DNA of 41,188 nt from Candidatus Trichofilum aggregatum (lineage in GTDB: Bacteria; Chloroflexota; Anaerolineae; Promineifilales; Promineifilaceae): the NCBI GenBank assembly GCA_016716885.1, contig JADJUV010000065.1, positions 1-41,188 on the forward strand, given 5' to 3'. This document shows positions 1 to 8,288 of this stretch, piece after piece; the first letter of the stretch is position 1, and every line of letters begins with the position of its first letter. The notes under the pieces are model-generated. The model ran no database searches and was not told the origin of the DNA. It saw nothing but the letters and a program-made list of their open reading frames with translations. The translations under genes and the position numbers were made by a program.

Positions 1-30
1 AATGAACATTCAATCGCAATGAAACCCACC

Positions 31-80
31 CCAAAATAAAAACACCGTTGATTCATAACTGAACCAACGGTGTCTGTTTC
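31..80 (-). terminator. Rho-independent terminator of the substrate-binding protein gene
   Basis: A 9-bp perfect stem (ACACCGTTG at 42-50 pairing with CAACGGTGT at 65-73) is followed, read on the minus strand, by TTTTATTTT. It lies just past the stop of the minus-strand substrate-binding protein at 103, so it fits as that gene's intrinsic terminator. Confidence 0.8.
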
Positions 81-102
81 TTTACTCATAACCGGTTACG
101 GT

Positions 103-1807
103 TTACTGGGCCGTGCATTCCGTCTCCGTGTATTCCACAAACCAATGGGCGAGGGTCTGGTAGCGGCCGCGGGGCTGGCGCAGCACCCCAATATCCGCCT
201 GGTCTATCCAGCCCGTGCCCGCCTGGAACACCGTCTCACTGATGCCATAGCTCGCAACATGCTGATAAATGGTCAGGGCGGGCAGTTCGTTGGCATACGC
301 GCCCAGGAAAGTGTTATAGAGCGGCTGGCGCTCGTCCCACGTCCATAATTGGCGGGGCCTGCTCCATCGCTTCACTGGCCCGGCGGCTGTTCCAGCCCGC
401 ATAATTCTGCCCGCGAGCAATAGCTTCCTGGCTCCAAAAATCATACAGATCAGGGTCAACCGTCGGTGAGACATTCACCAGAACCATATCGAAGGCCCGG
501 TTGTTCAACGCCTCATAAAACTCGGTCACATCCAACGTGGTGAGGTTGACGGTGACGCCCAGGTCAGCCCATTGCACAGCCATGTTAGCGGCCAAAGCGG
601 GTAACAACCCTTCGCGCAACACCAATAGATTTAATTCCAGGGCGAGAGTGGTTTCGTCACCCGGTTTTTGCCGGGTGATGGCCCCTTCGGGTAATGTCCA
701 ACCTGCTTCATTGAGCAGATTCGCGGCCGCGGCCCTATCCACCGGAATCGTCGTCATCACCACCGGGTTATAGGCTGGCGACGTAGAAGGAAACGGCCCT
801 TCCAGCGGTAGCCCCTGCCCATTCAACACCCTATCCACCAAATCCTCACGATCCAACGCCAGGGCCAACGCCTGCCGCACCTTGATATCCCCCACGGCAC
901 TGCTATTACTCTCATTCAAATTAAAGAAAAGTTGGGTTATCTGCGAAGAGGGACTGGTAATCAGCCGCATACCCGGCAAAGTCGCCATCGTGGGCAGGGC
1001 AATCGTGGAGATGCGGTTAATGGCCTGAATCTCCCCCTCACGGAACGCCTCATACAAGGTCGCCTCATCAGGAAAGAAACGAAACTCCAGGCCATTAAGA
1101 ATCGTGCCTTGTTGCCAATAAGCCGGGTTGGGCAAAAGAAACAGACGCCCCGCCTCTGCCCAATTCTGCTCCGCCGCCACCATAAATGGGCCGGTGCCAA
1201 TGGGGTTCTGGTTGAAGGCACTGTTTTGCTCTAAGGCCGTGTCGCTTTGGGCTAGAAGGTGGGCGGGCAGAAGGCCCACGGTCGTGGCTTCCAGGAAGGG
1301 AGCATACGGCGCGGGCAAGGTGAAGGCAATTTGCTGTTCACTGATGGGGGTGATGGTGACCGATTGCCACAGGGAGCGCAAGTGGGGCAGGCCGGTGAAA
1401 CTTTCGTCTTGTAATAAGCCGTAGGTGAAGGCTACATCCTGGCTGGTCACGGGTTGCCCGTCATGCCAGGTGAGATTGGCCCGTAGGGTGAAGGTGATGG
1501 TTAGGGCATCCCCACTTACCTGCCATGATTCAGCCAGGGCGGGCACGATGCGGCCGCGGCTATCCACCTGGGTCAACCCATCAAATAACAGGTTGGCCAG
1601 TTCACGGTCCACCAGATTATCTTGATCGAGCAGGGGGTTCAGGTTTTGCGGCCGCCCCACCATGCCTTCAACCAGGAAACCACCTGGCACAGGCATTCGG
1701 GTGACACAAACTGTTTGGTTGGCCTGAGCCGGGCCATAAAACCAGGCTCCGATCAAACCCAACACGGCCAAAAGGCCGATGGCTACCCCGAAGTTACGGG
1801 ATTTCAT
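103..1807 (-). CDS. Peptide/oligopeptide ABC transporter substrate-binding protein (family 5), frameshifted
   Basis: Extracytoplasmic solute-binding protein of the oligopeptide/nickel family (SBP_bac_5), which would deliver a peptide-like ligand to an ABC importer. The N-terminus has a basic start and a hydrophobic stretch (about residues 8-25), a signal peptide or anchor without a clear lipobox. Family features follow: RPQNLNPLL, ELANLLFDGLTQVD near residue 70, LTWHDGQPVTSQDVAFTY, NPIGTGPFMV and FNLNESNSSAVGDIKVRQAL. The frame ends prematurely at 314. The true C-terminus (RQLWTWDERQPLYNTF onward to 103) continues in another minus frame. The switch is at the GGGG run at 354-357, consistent with one extra base. 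Corrected length is about 567 residues, normal for the family. No permease or ATPase genes lie beside it. It sits 118 bp downstream of secG on the same strand. Family call is sure; substrate is unknown. Confidence 0.88.
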
Positions 1808-1925
1808 AAGAGATGATGAAGAATGAGGGGTGAATGATGTGATGTGTCGCCATCCGCTAAAACCAAGTGGCGATACCAGCCATCATTCTTAACTGAGCGT
1901 TGCGTCAGTGCCCCATTCCGCTTAC

Positions 1926-2165
1926 TTATTGCCCCATCGCCACAAAGGCTAACATTGTGACAACAAAAAAGATGATAGAAGTAACAATGGTGACCTGATG
2001 AATAAGCGCCTCGGCGCCACGGCGTGTACCGAACCGCTCACCACCGCCACCACCGCCCGTCAAAGAGCTTAAGTCAGAGCCTTTACTTTGAATCACCACC
2101 AAGATGGTGATGACAATAGCCAGTACAATTTCAATTGCGCCCAAATAAGGAGCTAATGCTGCCAT
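1926..2165 (-). CDS. secG: Preprotein translocase subunit SecG
   Basis: A small inner-membrane subunit of the SecYEG protein-conducting channel. The 79-residue product has two predicted membrane helices (about 7-26 and 57-76) joined by the characteristic glycine-rich loop: IQSKGSDLSSLTGGGGGG, then ERFGTRRGAEA. Length and topology match SecG. The ATG at 2165 is preceded on the minus strand by GGAAGGA, a good ribosome binding site, about 10 bases upstream. Further upstream is TTGACA (complement of 2227-2232), a plausible -35 box, though no good -10 is visible. The gene is divergent from the ABC ATPase at 2442. Confidence 0.93.
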   Translation of the reverse strand: MAALAPYLGAIEIVLAIVITILVVIQSKGSDLSSLTGGGGGGERFGTRRGAEALIHQVTIVTSIIFFVVTMLAFVAMGQ

Positions 2166-2441
2166 AGTCTCACGTCCTTCCCAATCGGATTAAAGGTTTC
2201 TAAGTTAGTTATCTTGCGAATAACTTTGTCAATTGCTCTATGCCTCTGAAGTTTTTGGTTACAGATGGACTATACCACCTAACCCTCAGACCATAGACAA
2301 CAAGCGAGGGATTATAACAACCCCCTGCCTCACCGTCGAATCTGTTTCCGTACCTCGTGGGGTGTGATAGACTACAGACCCGAAACGGGATTCGCTGGCA
2401 AACCCCGATTTTCACCATTCTTGCCAATATAAGGTTCACCT

Positions 2442-3314
2442 GTGATTGAATTACACAATGTCACCAAACGCTATTACTCCCTGGTGGCCCTGGATCAACT
2501 TTCCCTGACGATTCAACCGAATGAAGTGCTTGGCATTGTTGGCCCCAACGGAGCGGGCAAAACAACCTTGTTCAAGCTGTTAGCGGGACTTATCCGGCCT
2601 GATGCGGGGCGTATTCAGGCCCGGGGAACGAGTTGGCCCACGATAGGGTTTAAGCCAGAGCGCCTGCTTTACCCTGGCCACATGCGCCTGACCGATTATT
2701 TGCAGTTCGCGGCCGCGCTCTCTAACGTCCCTCGTGCCCACATCAAACAGGCTGTCGGGTTGGCCCTGACCCAACTCCACCTGGCTGAATTTGCCCACAA
2801 ACGGGTGCGTGACTGCTCCAAAGGGATGCGCCAACGCTTAGGGTTGGCTCAGGCCATGTTAGGCAACCCCGATGTTGTTCTGCTGGATGAACCCACGGAC
2901 GGTCTGGACCCTGAGGGGCAAGAGAGTGTTTTCTACGCTATCCGCGCCCTCCAAGAAGCCGGTAAAACGGTGATTATGGCTTCCCACCAACTGCAAATCG
3001 TGACGGATGTCTGCACCCGGCTGGTCATTTTGAACCGGGGCCAGATTTATTATGAAAGTGCCATGCCCGAAGCGTTATCGTTGCGGCCGCAGGCCACCAT
3101 AATCGCCACCCAAGACCTCACTCCCCTGGCGAACATGCTCCATTCCTTGCACCCAGAGATCAAAGTAAGCGGCGCTACTGTTATTCTAGAACACGGCGCT
3201 TTGCCTTTGCGCCGCCACGTCCTAAGCCTGATGCTCGGGGCCGGGTTTGATGTGGTTCATGTCGAACAAAAACGCACGACCATCTATGACATCTACGCTG
3301 AGGTTGTTCGATGA
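2442..3314 (+). CDS. ABC transporter ATP-binding protein
   Basis: Cytoplasmic ATPase of an ABC-2/CcmA-type exporter. The 290-residue protein has Walker A GPNGAGKTTLFK (about residues 33-44), the ABC signature as SKGMRQRLGLAQAM (about 127-140), Walker B VVLLDEPTDGLDP and a switch histidine in MASHQ. A C-terminal extension of about 80 residues follows the ATPase core, as in many multidrug/antibiotic exporters. The start is GTG at 2442, with AAGG about 8 bases upstream; no ATG fits better. The stop overlaps the next gene's start as ATGA at 3311-3314, which indicates translational coupling with the permease. Substrate unknown. Confidence 0.93.
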   Translation: MIELHNVTKRYYSLVALDQLSLTIQPNEVLGIVGPNGAGKTTLFKLLAGLIRPDAGRIQARGTSWPTIGFKPERLLYPGHMRLTDYLQFAAALSNVPRAHIKQAVGLALTQLHLAEFAHKRVRDCSKGMRQRLGLAQAMLGNPDVVLLDEPTDGLDPEGQESVFYAIRALQEAGKTVIMASHQLQIVTDVCTRLVILNRGQIYYESAMPEALSLRPQATIIATQDLTPLANMLHSLHPEIKVSGATVILEHGALPLRRHVLSLMLGAGFDVVHVEQKRTTIYDIYAEVVR

Positions 3315-4137
3315 TTCAACGTATCCTGACCTTATTACGCTACTTGTTTAGCAGCCTGGTGCGCTCCCTTTCCGGGATTCTTTACCTGGTTCTAAGCCTC
3401 ATCTTTGTTTACGTCTTTTTTCTCAACCACAACACCCCGGATTTTGACTATTACATGCTTTTATTGGCGGCTTTAGGAGCAGGGTTAGCCTTTCTGGCGA
3501 CACTCTCTACCGCCAATATTGCCAACCAGGCCATTTCCTACCCCATGCTGGTGCGTTTGCCCAGCCGTATTGAGTTTCTGGCCGCTGTATTGTTCAGTAG
3601 CCTGCTCTACACCACCACCATTCAATGGCTGATGGCTCTGCTGGCGTTACGCAGTGGGGTGGAGTTGACGTTAGGTCACTTTTTTGAATTACCGCCAGTT
3701 TGGTTTGCCGTTAATCTCATGGCTTCCGTTTTAGCCTTACATGCCAGCGACCTCGCGGCGCGGGCTGGTCTCGCGCCACCGTTTATGGCGTCCTTACTAT
3801 TCTCCTGTTTGGTCAAACCGGCGCGGATACCCTCAGCCAATGGTTAGGCGGCCGCTTTCTGAGCGTCAGCAACTGGTTTTTTCAACGGGGCTGGTCATTC
3901 ATCGGCAATCCCACCAGTTCCGCCGCCAACTGGTTTAACACTTCCGGGAGCGAAGCCCTCAAAAACATACTGGGGTTTGTCTTTTGGCCGCTACGGGCAA
4001 CCACCGAAGCGGCTCAGGCGGGGGTATTTACCCCCACTCAGGCTCTGGCCCCAGCTATTCTCTTGCTTTATGCCACCATTCTTTTTATGCTGGCCGCCGA
4101 CCTTTTTGCCAATAAAGATTTGCATTTAACTGAATAA
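3311..4137 (+). CDS. ABC-2 type transporter permease, frameshifted
   Basis: Hydrophobic membrane partner of the ATPase at 2442. Several membrane helices are visible: residues about 20-37 (LSGILYLVLSLIFVYVFF), 47-68, 88-110 and 128-145. The opening frame stops at 3847, but the protein clearly continues in another plus frame: GAGWSRATVYGVLTILLFGQ from about 3757, then SNWFFQRGWSFIGNPTSSAA, and a last helix ILLLYATILFMLAADLF ending at TAA 4135-4137. Restoring one base near 3755-3757 (CTCGCGGCG) gives a continuous protein of about 275 residues. Overlap with the upstream ATPase supports one transporter operon. The C-terminal part has no start codon of its own, so gene callers will miss it. Confidence 0.82.
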
Positions 4138-4225
4138 GCAATAGTTAAAAAGTACTTTTTGCCCCGCATAGCCGCAAAAATCGAAAATTCTAACCAAATC
4201 CGAACCTTAATTTGGGGCGGAGTGT

Positions 4226-4302
4226 TATAATTGCGTGCCATGAACAAAACGTGAATGGTATGTTGTTCGCTCCATCCGATTTACTAAAACCCAATATAGG
4301 AG
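4226..4302 (+). promoter_or_regulatory. Candidate promoter and ribosome binding site of the surface protein gene
   Basis: A perfect TATAAT lies at 4226-4231 in the 171-bp gap before the surface protein gene; no convincing -35 box is seen. ATAGGAG at 4296-4302 is a ribosome binding site six bases before the ATG at 4309. Confidence 0.45.
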
Positions 4303-4308
4303 TTTGCC

Positions 4309-7300
4309 ATGAGGAAGAATCGCGTGTTATTTATTCTTGCCTGTTTTCTGTTTGCCCTGCTGACAGTTCCTATGCCGGTTTCAGCCGATGATGGTTCCAA
4401 CCAACCCGTTCAACAAGCCGTCGTCAAGCACTTCCCCGCTCTACCCAGTCAACCTATCGCCCCCACTGCCCCAGAACTAGTCTCTGGATACACCTTTAAT
4501 TCAGCTGCTGGCACGTACACAGCTATTAGTGGTGGCACAGTTCACGGGACAACCACCAACGACGACAATCTCTTTTCTAATATCAATATCGGCTTCACGT
4601 TTACCTTGGATACTCTCTCCTCAGCCGTTGTGGGTATCTGCACGAATGGGTATGTAGTTCTGAATCTGACAACAGGAACACTCTGTGACACAACCTTCAC
4701 ACCTATTAGTGGAGGCACAAATAACTTTCTGATGTCTGGACTTGGTCGTGACCTGGAAAGCCGAACCAATGGGGAGTTGCGTTCCCAAACGCTTGGCACG
4801 GCCCCGAACCGGGTTTTTGTCGTGCAATGGACAAACTATCAACGTTATACAATGCCTGTCACCGATAATGGCGACATTTTCAACTTTCAGATCCGCCTGT
4901 ATGAGACAACCAACGTCGTCCAATTTGTATACGGTGCATTTACGGTGAACCTGGCCAATACGGCCCAGGTAGGGTTGCGGGGAGCCAGTAACGCCGATTT
5001 TTTTAACCGAACAACGACCACAAACTGGGCTGCATCTACGGCTGGTACGCTCAACACAGCGACTATGACTTACAATACGACGGGCGTTATCCCAGCCAAT
5101 GGTTTGACCTATACCTTTACCCCACCACCACCAACCAATACCTGGCTGGGTAACACGACTGATTGGCACACGGCCACTAACTGGAGCCTGGGTTTTGTGC
5201 CGAATACGAGCAACCCGGTACTCATCCCCACTGCACCCACAGGTGGGAATATGCCCACGATCAACGCGGCCGCGACTTCAGGCAGTTTAACCATCCAAAC
5301 CGGAGCCACCCTCTCCCTCGTCACCGGGGCCGATCTGAGTCTCTACAGTGGCCTCGCTGTCGCCGGAACCCTCAACGCCACGGGGGGCACAGTCAACATC
5401 ATGGGCACAACCAGCCTATCCGGAGCTGGAACCAAGACTTTCTACAACCTGCTGGTAAACAACGGGGCTACCCTGACCCCAACCACCAACATGACGGTGA
5501 ATGGAACCATGACTGTCAATGGCATCGTCTCCCATAACGCCGGCAGTGAAACCTATAACGGTCCAGTCAACATCGGAGCCACCTCCGTGGCCACGTTTAT
5601 TGGTGCTGGTAATCACACCTATAATGGCCCACTCACCATTGCCGCTGGGGGCGAATGGGCTACCGTTTTTAACACCGGTATTGCCAACTTCAACAGTACT
5701 TTGACCAACAATGGTTTGTTATTTGTCTCTGATACGGGCACATTCAATATCAATCGGGATTACACCGGTACAGGTCTGTTTGAATACTACGCCGGTTTGG
5801 GCACAATCAATGTGGTCGGAAGCGTGGCTCAACTTATCAGCGGCACGCCCAACTTCCACAACCTGGTCATCAGCAATGCCGCTGGGGTGACAGCCGGTGG
5901 CGACTGGACGGTGCGGGGCAACTGGACCAACAATGGCCTGTTTATTGCCAACGGGCAAACGGTGAAATTTGCCGGCACCACAACATTGGCCGGAACCAGC
6001 CCCAGTGGGTTTGCCAATGTGATCGTTAATGGTACGGTGAACGCGGCCGCGCATAATTTCACGGTTAGTGGTAACTGGACCCGGCAAAACACCTTCACCG
6101 CCGGGACGGGCACGGCCACTTTTAACGGCACAACACAGGCTATCAATAGTTTCACCGAAGGCGCGGCCGCGGCTACCTACACCCGCACCGAAGCCCCCGC
6201 CCTGGCTATTCCCGACGCCGGCTGTGCCACCAACAACTTCGCCATCAGTACCCTCACTGTTGCCGATACCACTACTATTAGTGATCTGAATGTCATCATC
6301 AATGTCACCCACACCTGGAATGGTGACCTGGACATTTACCTAGTTTCCCCTTCTTTGAATGTGATTCCCCTTACGATGGTTATGGTGGCAACAATAATGG
6401 GTTTCAAGTTACCTTTAACGACGAAGCCGCAGCCAGTATTAGTTCCATCCCTGCGACTGGTAACACCTTGATTACCGGCAATTACCGGCCTTACGGGCTT
6501 TTATCTGACGTGGATGGTGATGCGGTGAACGGCGATTGGCGACTGTTCGTTTGCGATTTTGAAGCGCCTGATTTAGGTACGATCAACTCCTGGTCATTGG
6601 CGGTCAATGGGTTACAAACCGCGGCCGCGACCAACTTTAACTCCCTGGTCATTGGCCCAACAAGCGACACCACCACCAACGGCAACCTTGCCATTGCCAC
6701 CAACCTCACCGTTAATCCCGGTGGCCTGTTGGACATGGGGCTAAACGGGGCCACCGTCGAAGGCACACTGACCAACAACGGCACTCTGCGCCAGACCCGC
6801 CTGGTGGCTGATGGCCCGACCCAGACACGGTTTATGAATATCACCAACGCGGCCGCAACCGTCAACAAATATTATGGTGTAGACATTACCCCCAACAGCA
6901 CCGGCCTGGGAAGCACCACCGTCTCTGTTCAGGGCAACCAGACAGCCGGTTGTACGGCCGAAATCACCGACCCGGTGTTAACCCGCTGCTTCAACATTAC
7001 GCCCACCACCGCCAACCCAACCACCATTCGGTTCTGGTTCACCAATGCCGAACTGAACGGTCAATCGGCCAACAACCTGCAAATTTGGGATTTTGCCGGA
7101 ACGAACTGGGTACAGGTCGGTGCACCGTACACCTACTCTGAAGGTGGTGTGCCCTGTGCCAGTGGCTCGGGTTCTGCTTGCTGGGTGCAAGGGGTCAATA
7201 TCAGCAGTTTCTCCCCGTTCGTGCTGGGAACTGGCTTTACTCCCACCGCCATTAATCTGCAAGCCCTGGCCGTCCGGTCAACCTCGCCCATGGCCTGGTT

Positions 7301-7379
7301 ATTGTTGCCGCTCAGCCTCTTGCTGGTCACGGCATGGGTGTGGCAGCGCGGCCGCGTCATTCACCAAAAACCTGAATAA
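4309..7379 (+). CDS. Large secreted surface protein with P-domain (proprotein convertase-like), frameshifted
   Basis: Predicted exported surface protein of about 1023 residues once corrected. A signal peptide covers residues 1-26 (RVLFILACFLFALL, then PVSADDG). After a beta-rich N-terminal domain (to about 270) comes a PPPPTNTW linker and a TDWHTATNWSLGFVPNTSN module of the kind found in bacterial surface proteins. Loose beta-repeats follow (TNNGLL, GNWTNNGLF, SGNWTRQNT). A P/Homo-B domain follows: HTWNGDLDIYLVSPS, YDGYGGNNNGF, VNGDWRLFVCDFEAPD and GTINSWSLAV. The C-terminus has a membrane helix (MAWLLLPLSLLLVTAWVW) and a short basic tail; no LPXTG is present. The reading frame breaks inside the P-domain at CCCCTTACG (about 6367-6374); adding one T restores it. 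P-domains usually assist protease folding or adhesion. No protease domain is present here, so an adhesion or envelope role is inferred. Confidence 0.82.
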
Positions 7380-7419
7380 CTTCACCTAACCTGGACAAGT
7401 CAGAACCAAAGAGGTTTTT

Positions 7420-7487
7420 GCCACGAATTAAACGAATGAGCACGAATGGGAAAATAAAAATTCGTGTCAATTCGTGAAATTCGTGGC
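7420..7487. repeat. Intergenic imperfect inverted repeat of CACGAAT units
   Basis: Two 28-base arms (7420-7447 and 7460-7487) built from iterated CACGAAT/ATTCGTG words form a long imperfect hairpin with a 12-base A-rich loop, 40 bp past the surface protein stop. Similar ATTCGTG-iterated hairpins are known from intergenic regions of several phyla. It may act as a transcript-end structure; no open reading frame overlaps it. Confidence 0.75.
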
Positions 7488-7571
7488 TCATCTTCTTGCG
7501 AACTGGTCAAGAAGTTGACCCGTCAGGTACTAAAATGCATTCCATCATTACGATGAAATGAACCCGGTAAC

Positions 7572-7606
7572 AAAAAGGTGACTATCAGCCAGTCACCTTT
7601 TTGTTT
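7572..7606 (+). terminator. Rho-independent terminator
   Basis: A perfect 12-bp stem (7572-7583 with 7591-7602), loop ATCAGCC, has A5 before and T5GTTTGT after. It stands about 190 bp past the surface protein stop and just before the next promoter, insulating the two units. The symmetry would allow it to work in both directions. Confidence 0.88.
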
Positions 7607-7620
7607 GTAAACTCACACAC

Positions 7621-7655
7621 TTGCAAACAGCCAATTTTATGTATAATGAGGCCCT
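7621..7655 (+). promoter_or_regulatory. Promoter placing transcription start at or beside the ATG (leaderless candidate)
   Basis: TTGCAA at 7621-7626 and a perfect TATAAT at 7642-7647 lie directly before the ATG at 7656, with only 8 bases between the -10 box and the start codon. Transcription would begin at about 7654-7656, giving a leaderless or nearly leaderless mRNA. The 15-bp spacer is short. No ribosome binding site is seen for this gene. Confidence 0.55.
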
Positions 7656-7868
7656 ATGGAATGTTGGCACTGTGAACGACCGGCTCATGCCGTGTGTAAA
7701 TTTTGCGGCCGCGCTGTTTGCAAAGCCCACGCGAAAGAAATGCCTTATGTAGTAGATACGTACCGCAACGGCAAAGGCGAAACCAAGGCCCTTGTCGTGG
7801 CCAACACTATTTACTGTGGCGTTTGCCAACCCCAGTCAGAACCGATCACCTTGAAAAACATGGAATAA
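7656..7868 (+). CDS. Small cysteine-rich zinc-binding protein
   Basis: A 70-residue hypothetical protein with paired cysteines C3/C6, C14/C17, C22 with H25, and C54/C57. This pattern can hold two zinc ions in a treble-clef or B-box-like fold, similar to small DUF2180-type proteins. No signal peptide or membrane segment is present, so it is probably cytoplasmic. A TATAAT box sits 8 bases before the ATG and no ribosome binding site is visible, so translation may be leaderless. The RiPP-like small gene starts 80 bp downstream on the same strand with no terminator between, so the two are probably co-transcribed. Function is unknown; zinc binding is inferred from the cysteine pattern. Confidence 0.72.
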   Translation: MECWHCERPAHAVCKFCGRAVCKAHAKEMPYVVDTYRNGKGETKALVVANTIYCGVCQPQSEPITLKNME

Positions 7869-7948
7869 CGTGTCTGGCAAAGACACAACCAAATCGACCC
7901 GTCATCGTAGTAACGGTTGTTATCATAATTGCCCCAAGGAGAAAAAAT

Positions 7949-8167
7949 ATGTCCCAACAGGTCGTCCTGGAAATAATCGAAAAAGCCATGAATGATGAGA
8001 CGTTCCGCAACCTTCTCATTCTGGCTCCGGAAGTTGCTTTGTTAGATTATGATTTAACTGACGAAGAGCGGAGTATGCTCAGCGAGCTGGATGAGCAAAA
8101 GTTAGAGGAATACGCCGGGGAACTCGGTGCCCGGCAAACCAAAGGAACCTGGCTCCCCCCGGGTTGA
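7949..8167 (+). CDS. Franean1_4349-like putative RiPP precursor / small leader-type peptide
   Basis: A 72-residue acidic helical peptide. AAGGAG at 7936-7941, seven bases before the ATG, decides this start; the frame is open further upstream without a credible start. Visible features are an N-terminal helix (VVLEIIEKAMNDETFRNLLI), then LAPEVALLDYDLTDEERSML, an AGELGAR segment and a short tail QTKGTWLPPG. The pattern Pro-x-x-Ala-Leu-x-x-Tyr-x-Leu-Thr-x-Glu-Glu-Arg resembles the Franean1_4349 family of proposed ribosomally made peptide precursors, related to nitrile-hydratase-type leader peptides. If so, the C-terminal tail would be the core. No modifying enzyme (cyclodehydratase, radical SAM, lanthionine synthetase) is seen nearby, so a non-RiPP role is equally open. 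It is followed by a very strong terminator. Confidence 0.6.
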   Translation: MSQQVVLEIIEKAMNDETFRNLLILAPEVALLDYDLTDEERSMLSELDEQKLEEYAGELGARQTKGTWLPPG

Positions 8168-8186
8168 TAAATATCTAAATCATCAG

Positions 8187-8225
8187 AAACAAAAAGGGCA
8201 TCACATTGTGATGCCCTTTTTGTTT
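8187..8225 (+). terminator. Strong bidirectional terminator between convergent genes
   Basis: Two 19-base arms (8187-8205 and 8207-8225) are perfectly complementary and ring a minimal loop; the ends read AAACAAAAA and TTTTTGTTT. It lies between the plus-strand small peptide gene and the minus-strand cyclase gene, so it can end transcripts from both sides. Confidence 0.92.
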
Positions 8226-8288
8226 GCTGGCTCTCTCGGCTTTATCGGACGGAGTGGAGACTTTAGTCGGAATATCCCCCCTTTTCGT

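Noticed and set aside
2209..2439. Minus-strand open frame in the secG-ABC gap
   Set aside because: It shows no family features and overlaps the promoter region of secG; no ribosome binding site was found.
4147..4160. AAAAAGTACTTTTT as terminator of the ABC-2 operon
   Set aside because: The stem is only AT pairs apart from a GTAC centre and leaves no loop, so it would not form a stable terminator.
8187..8225. Perfect 39-bp palindrome as a possible recombination or attachment site
   Set aside because: Flanking A and T runs and its position between convergent gene ends make a bidirectional terminator the simpler explanation.
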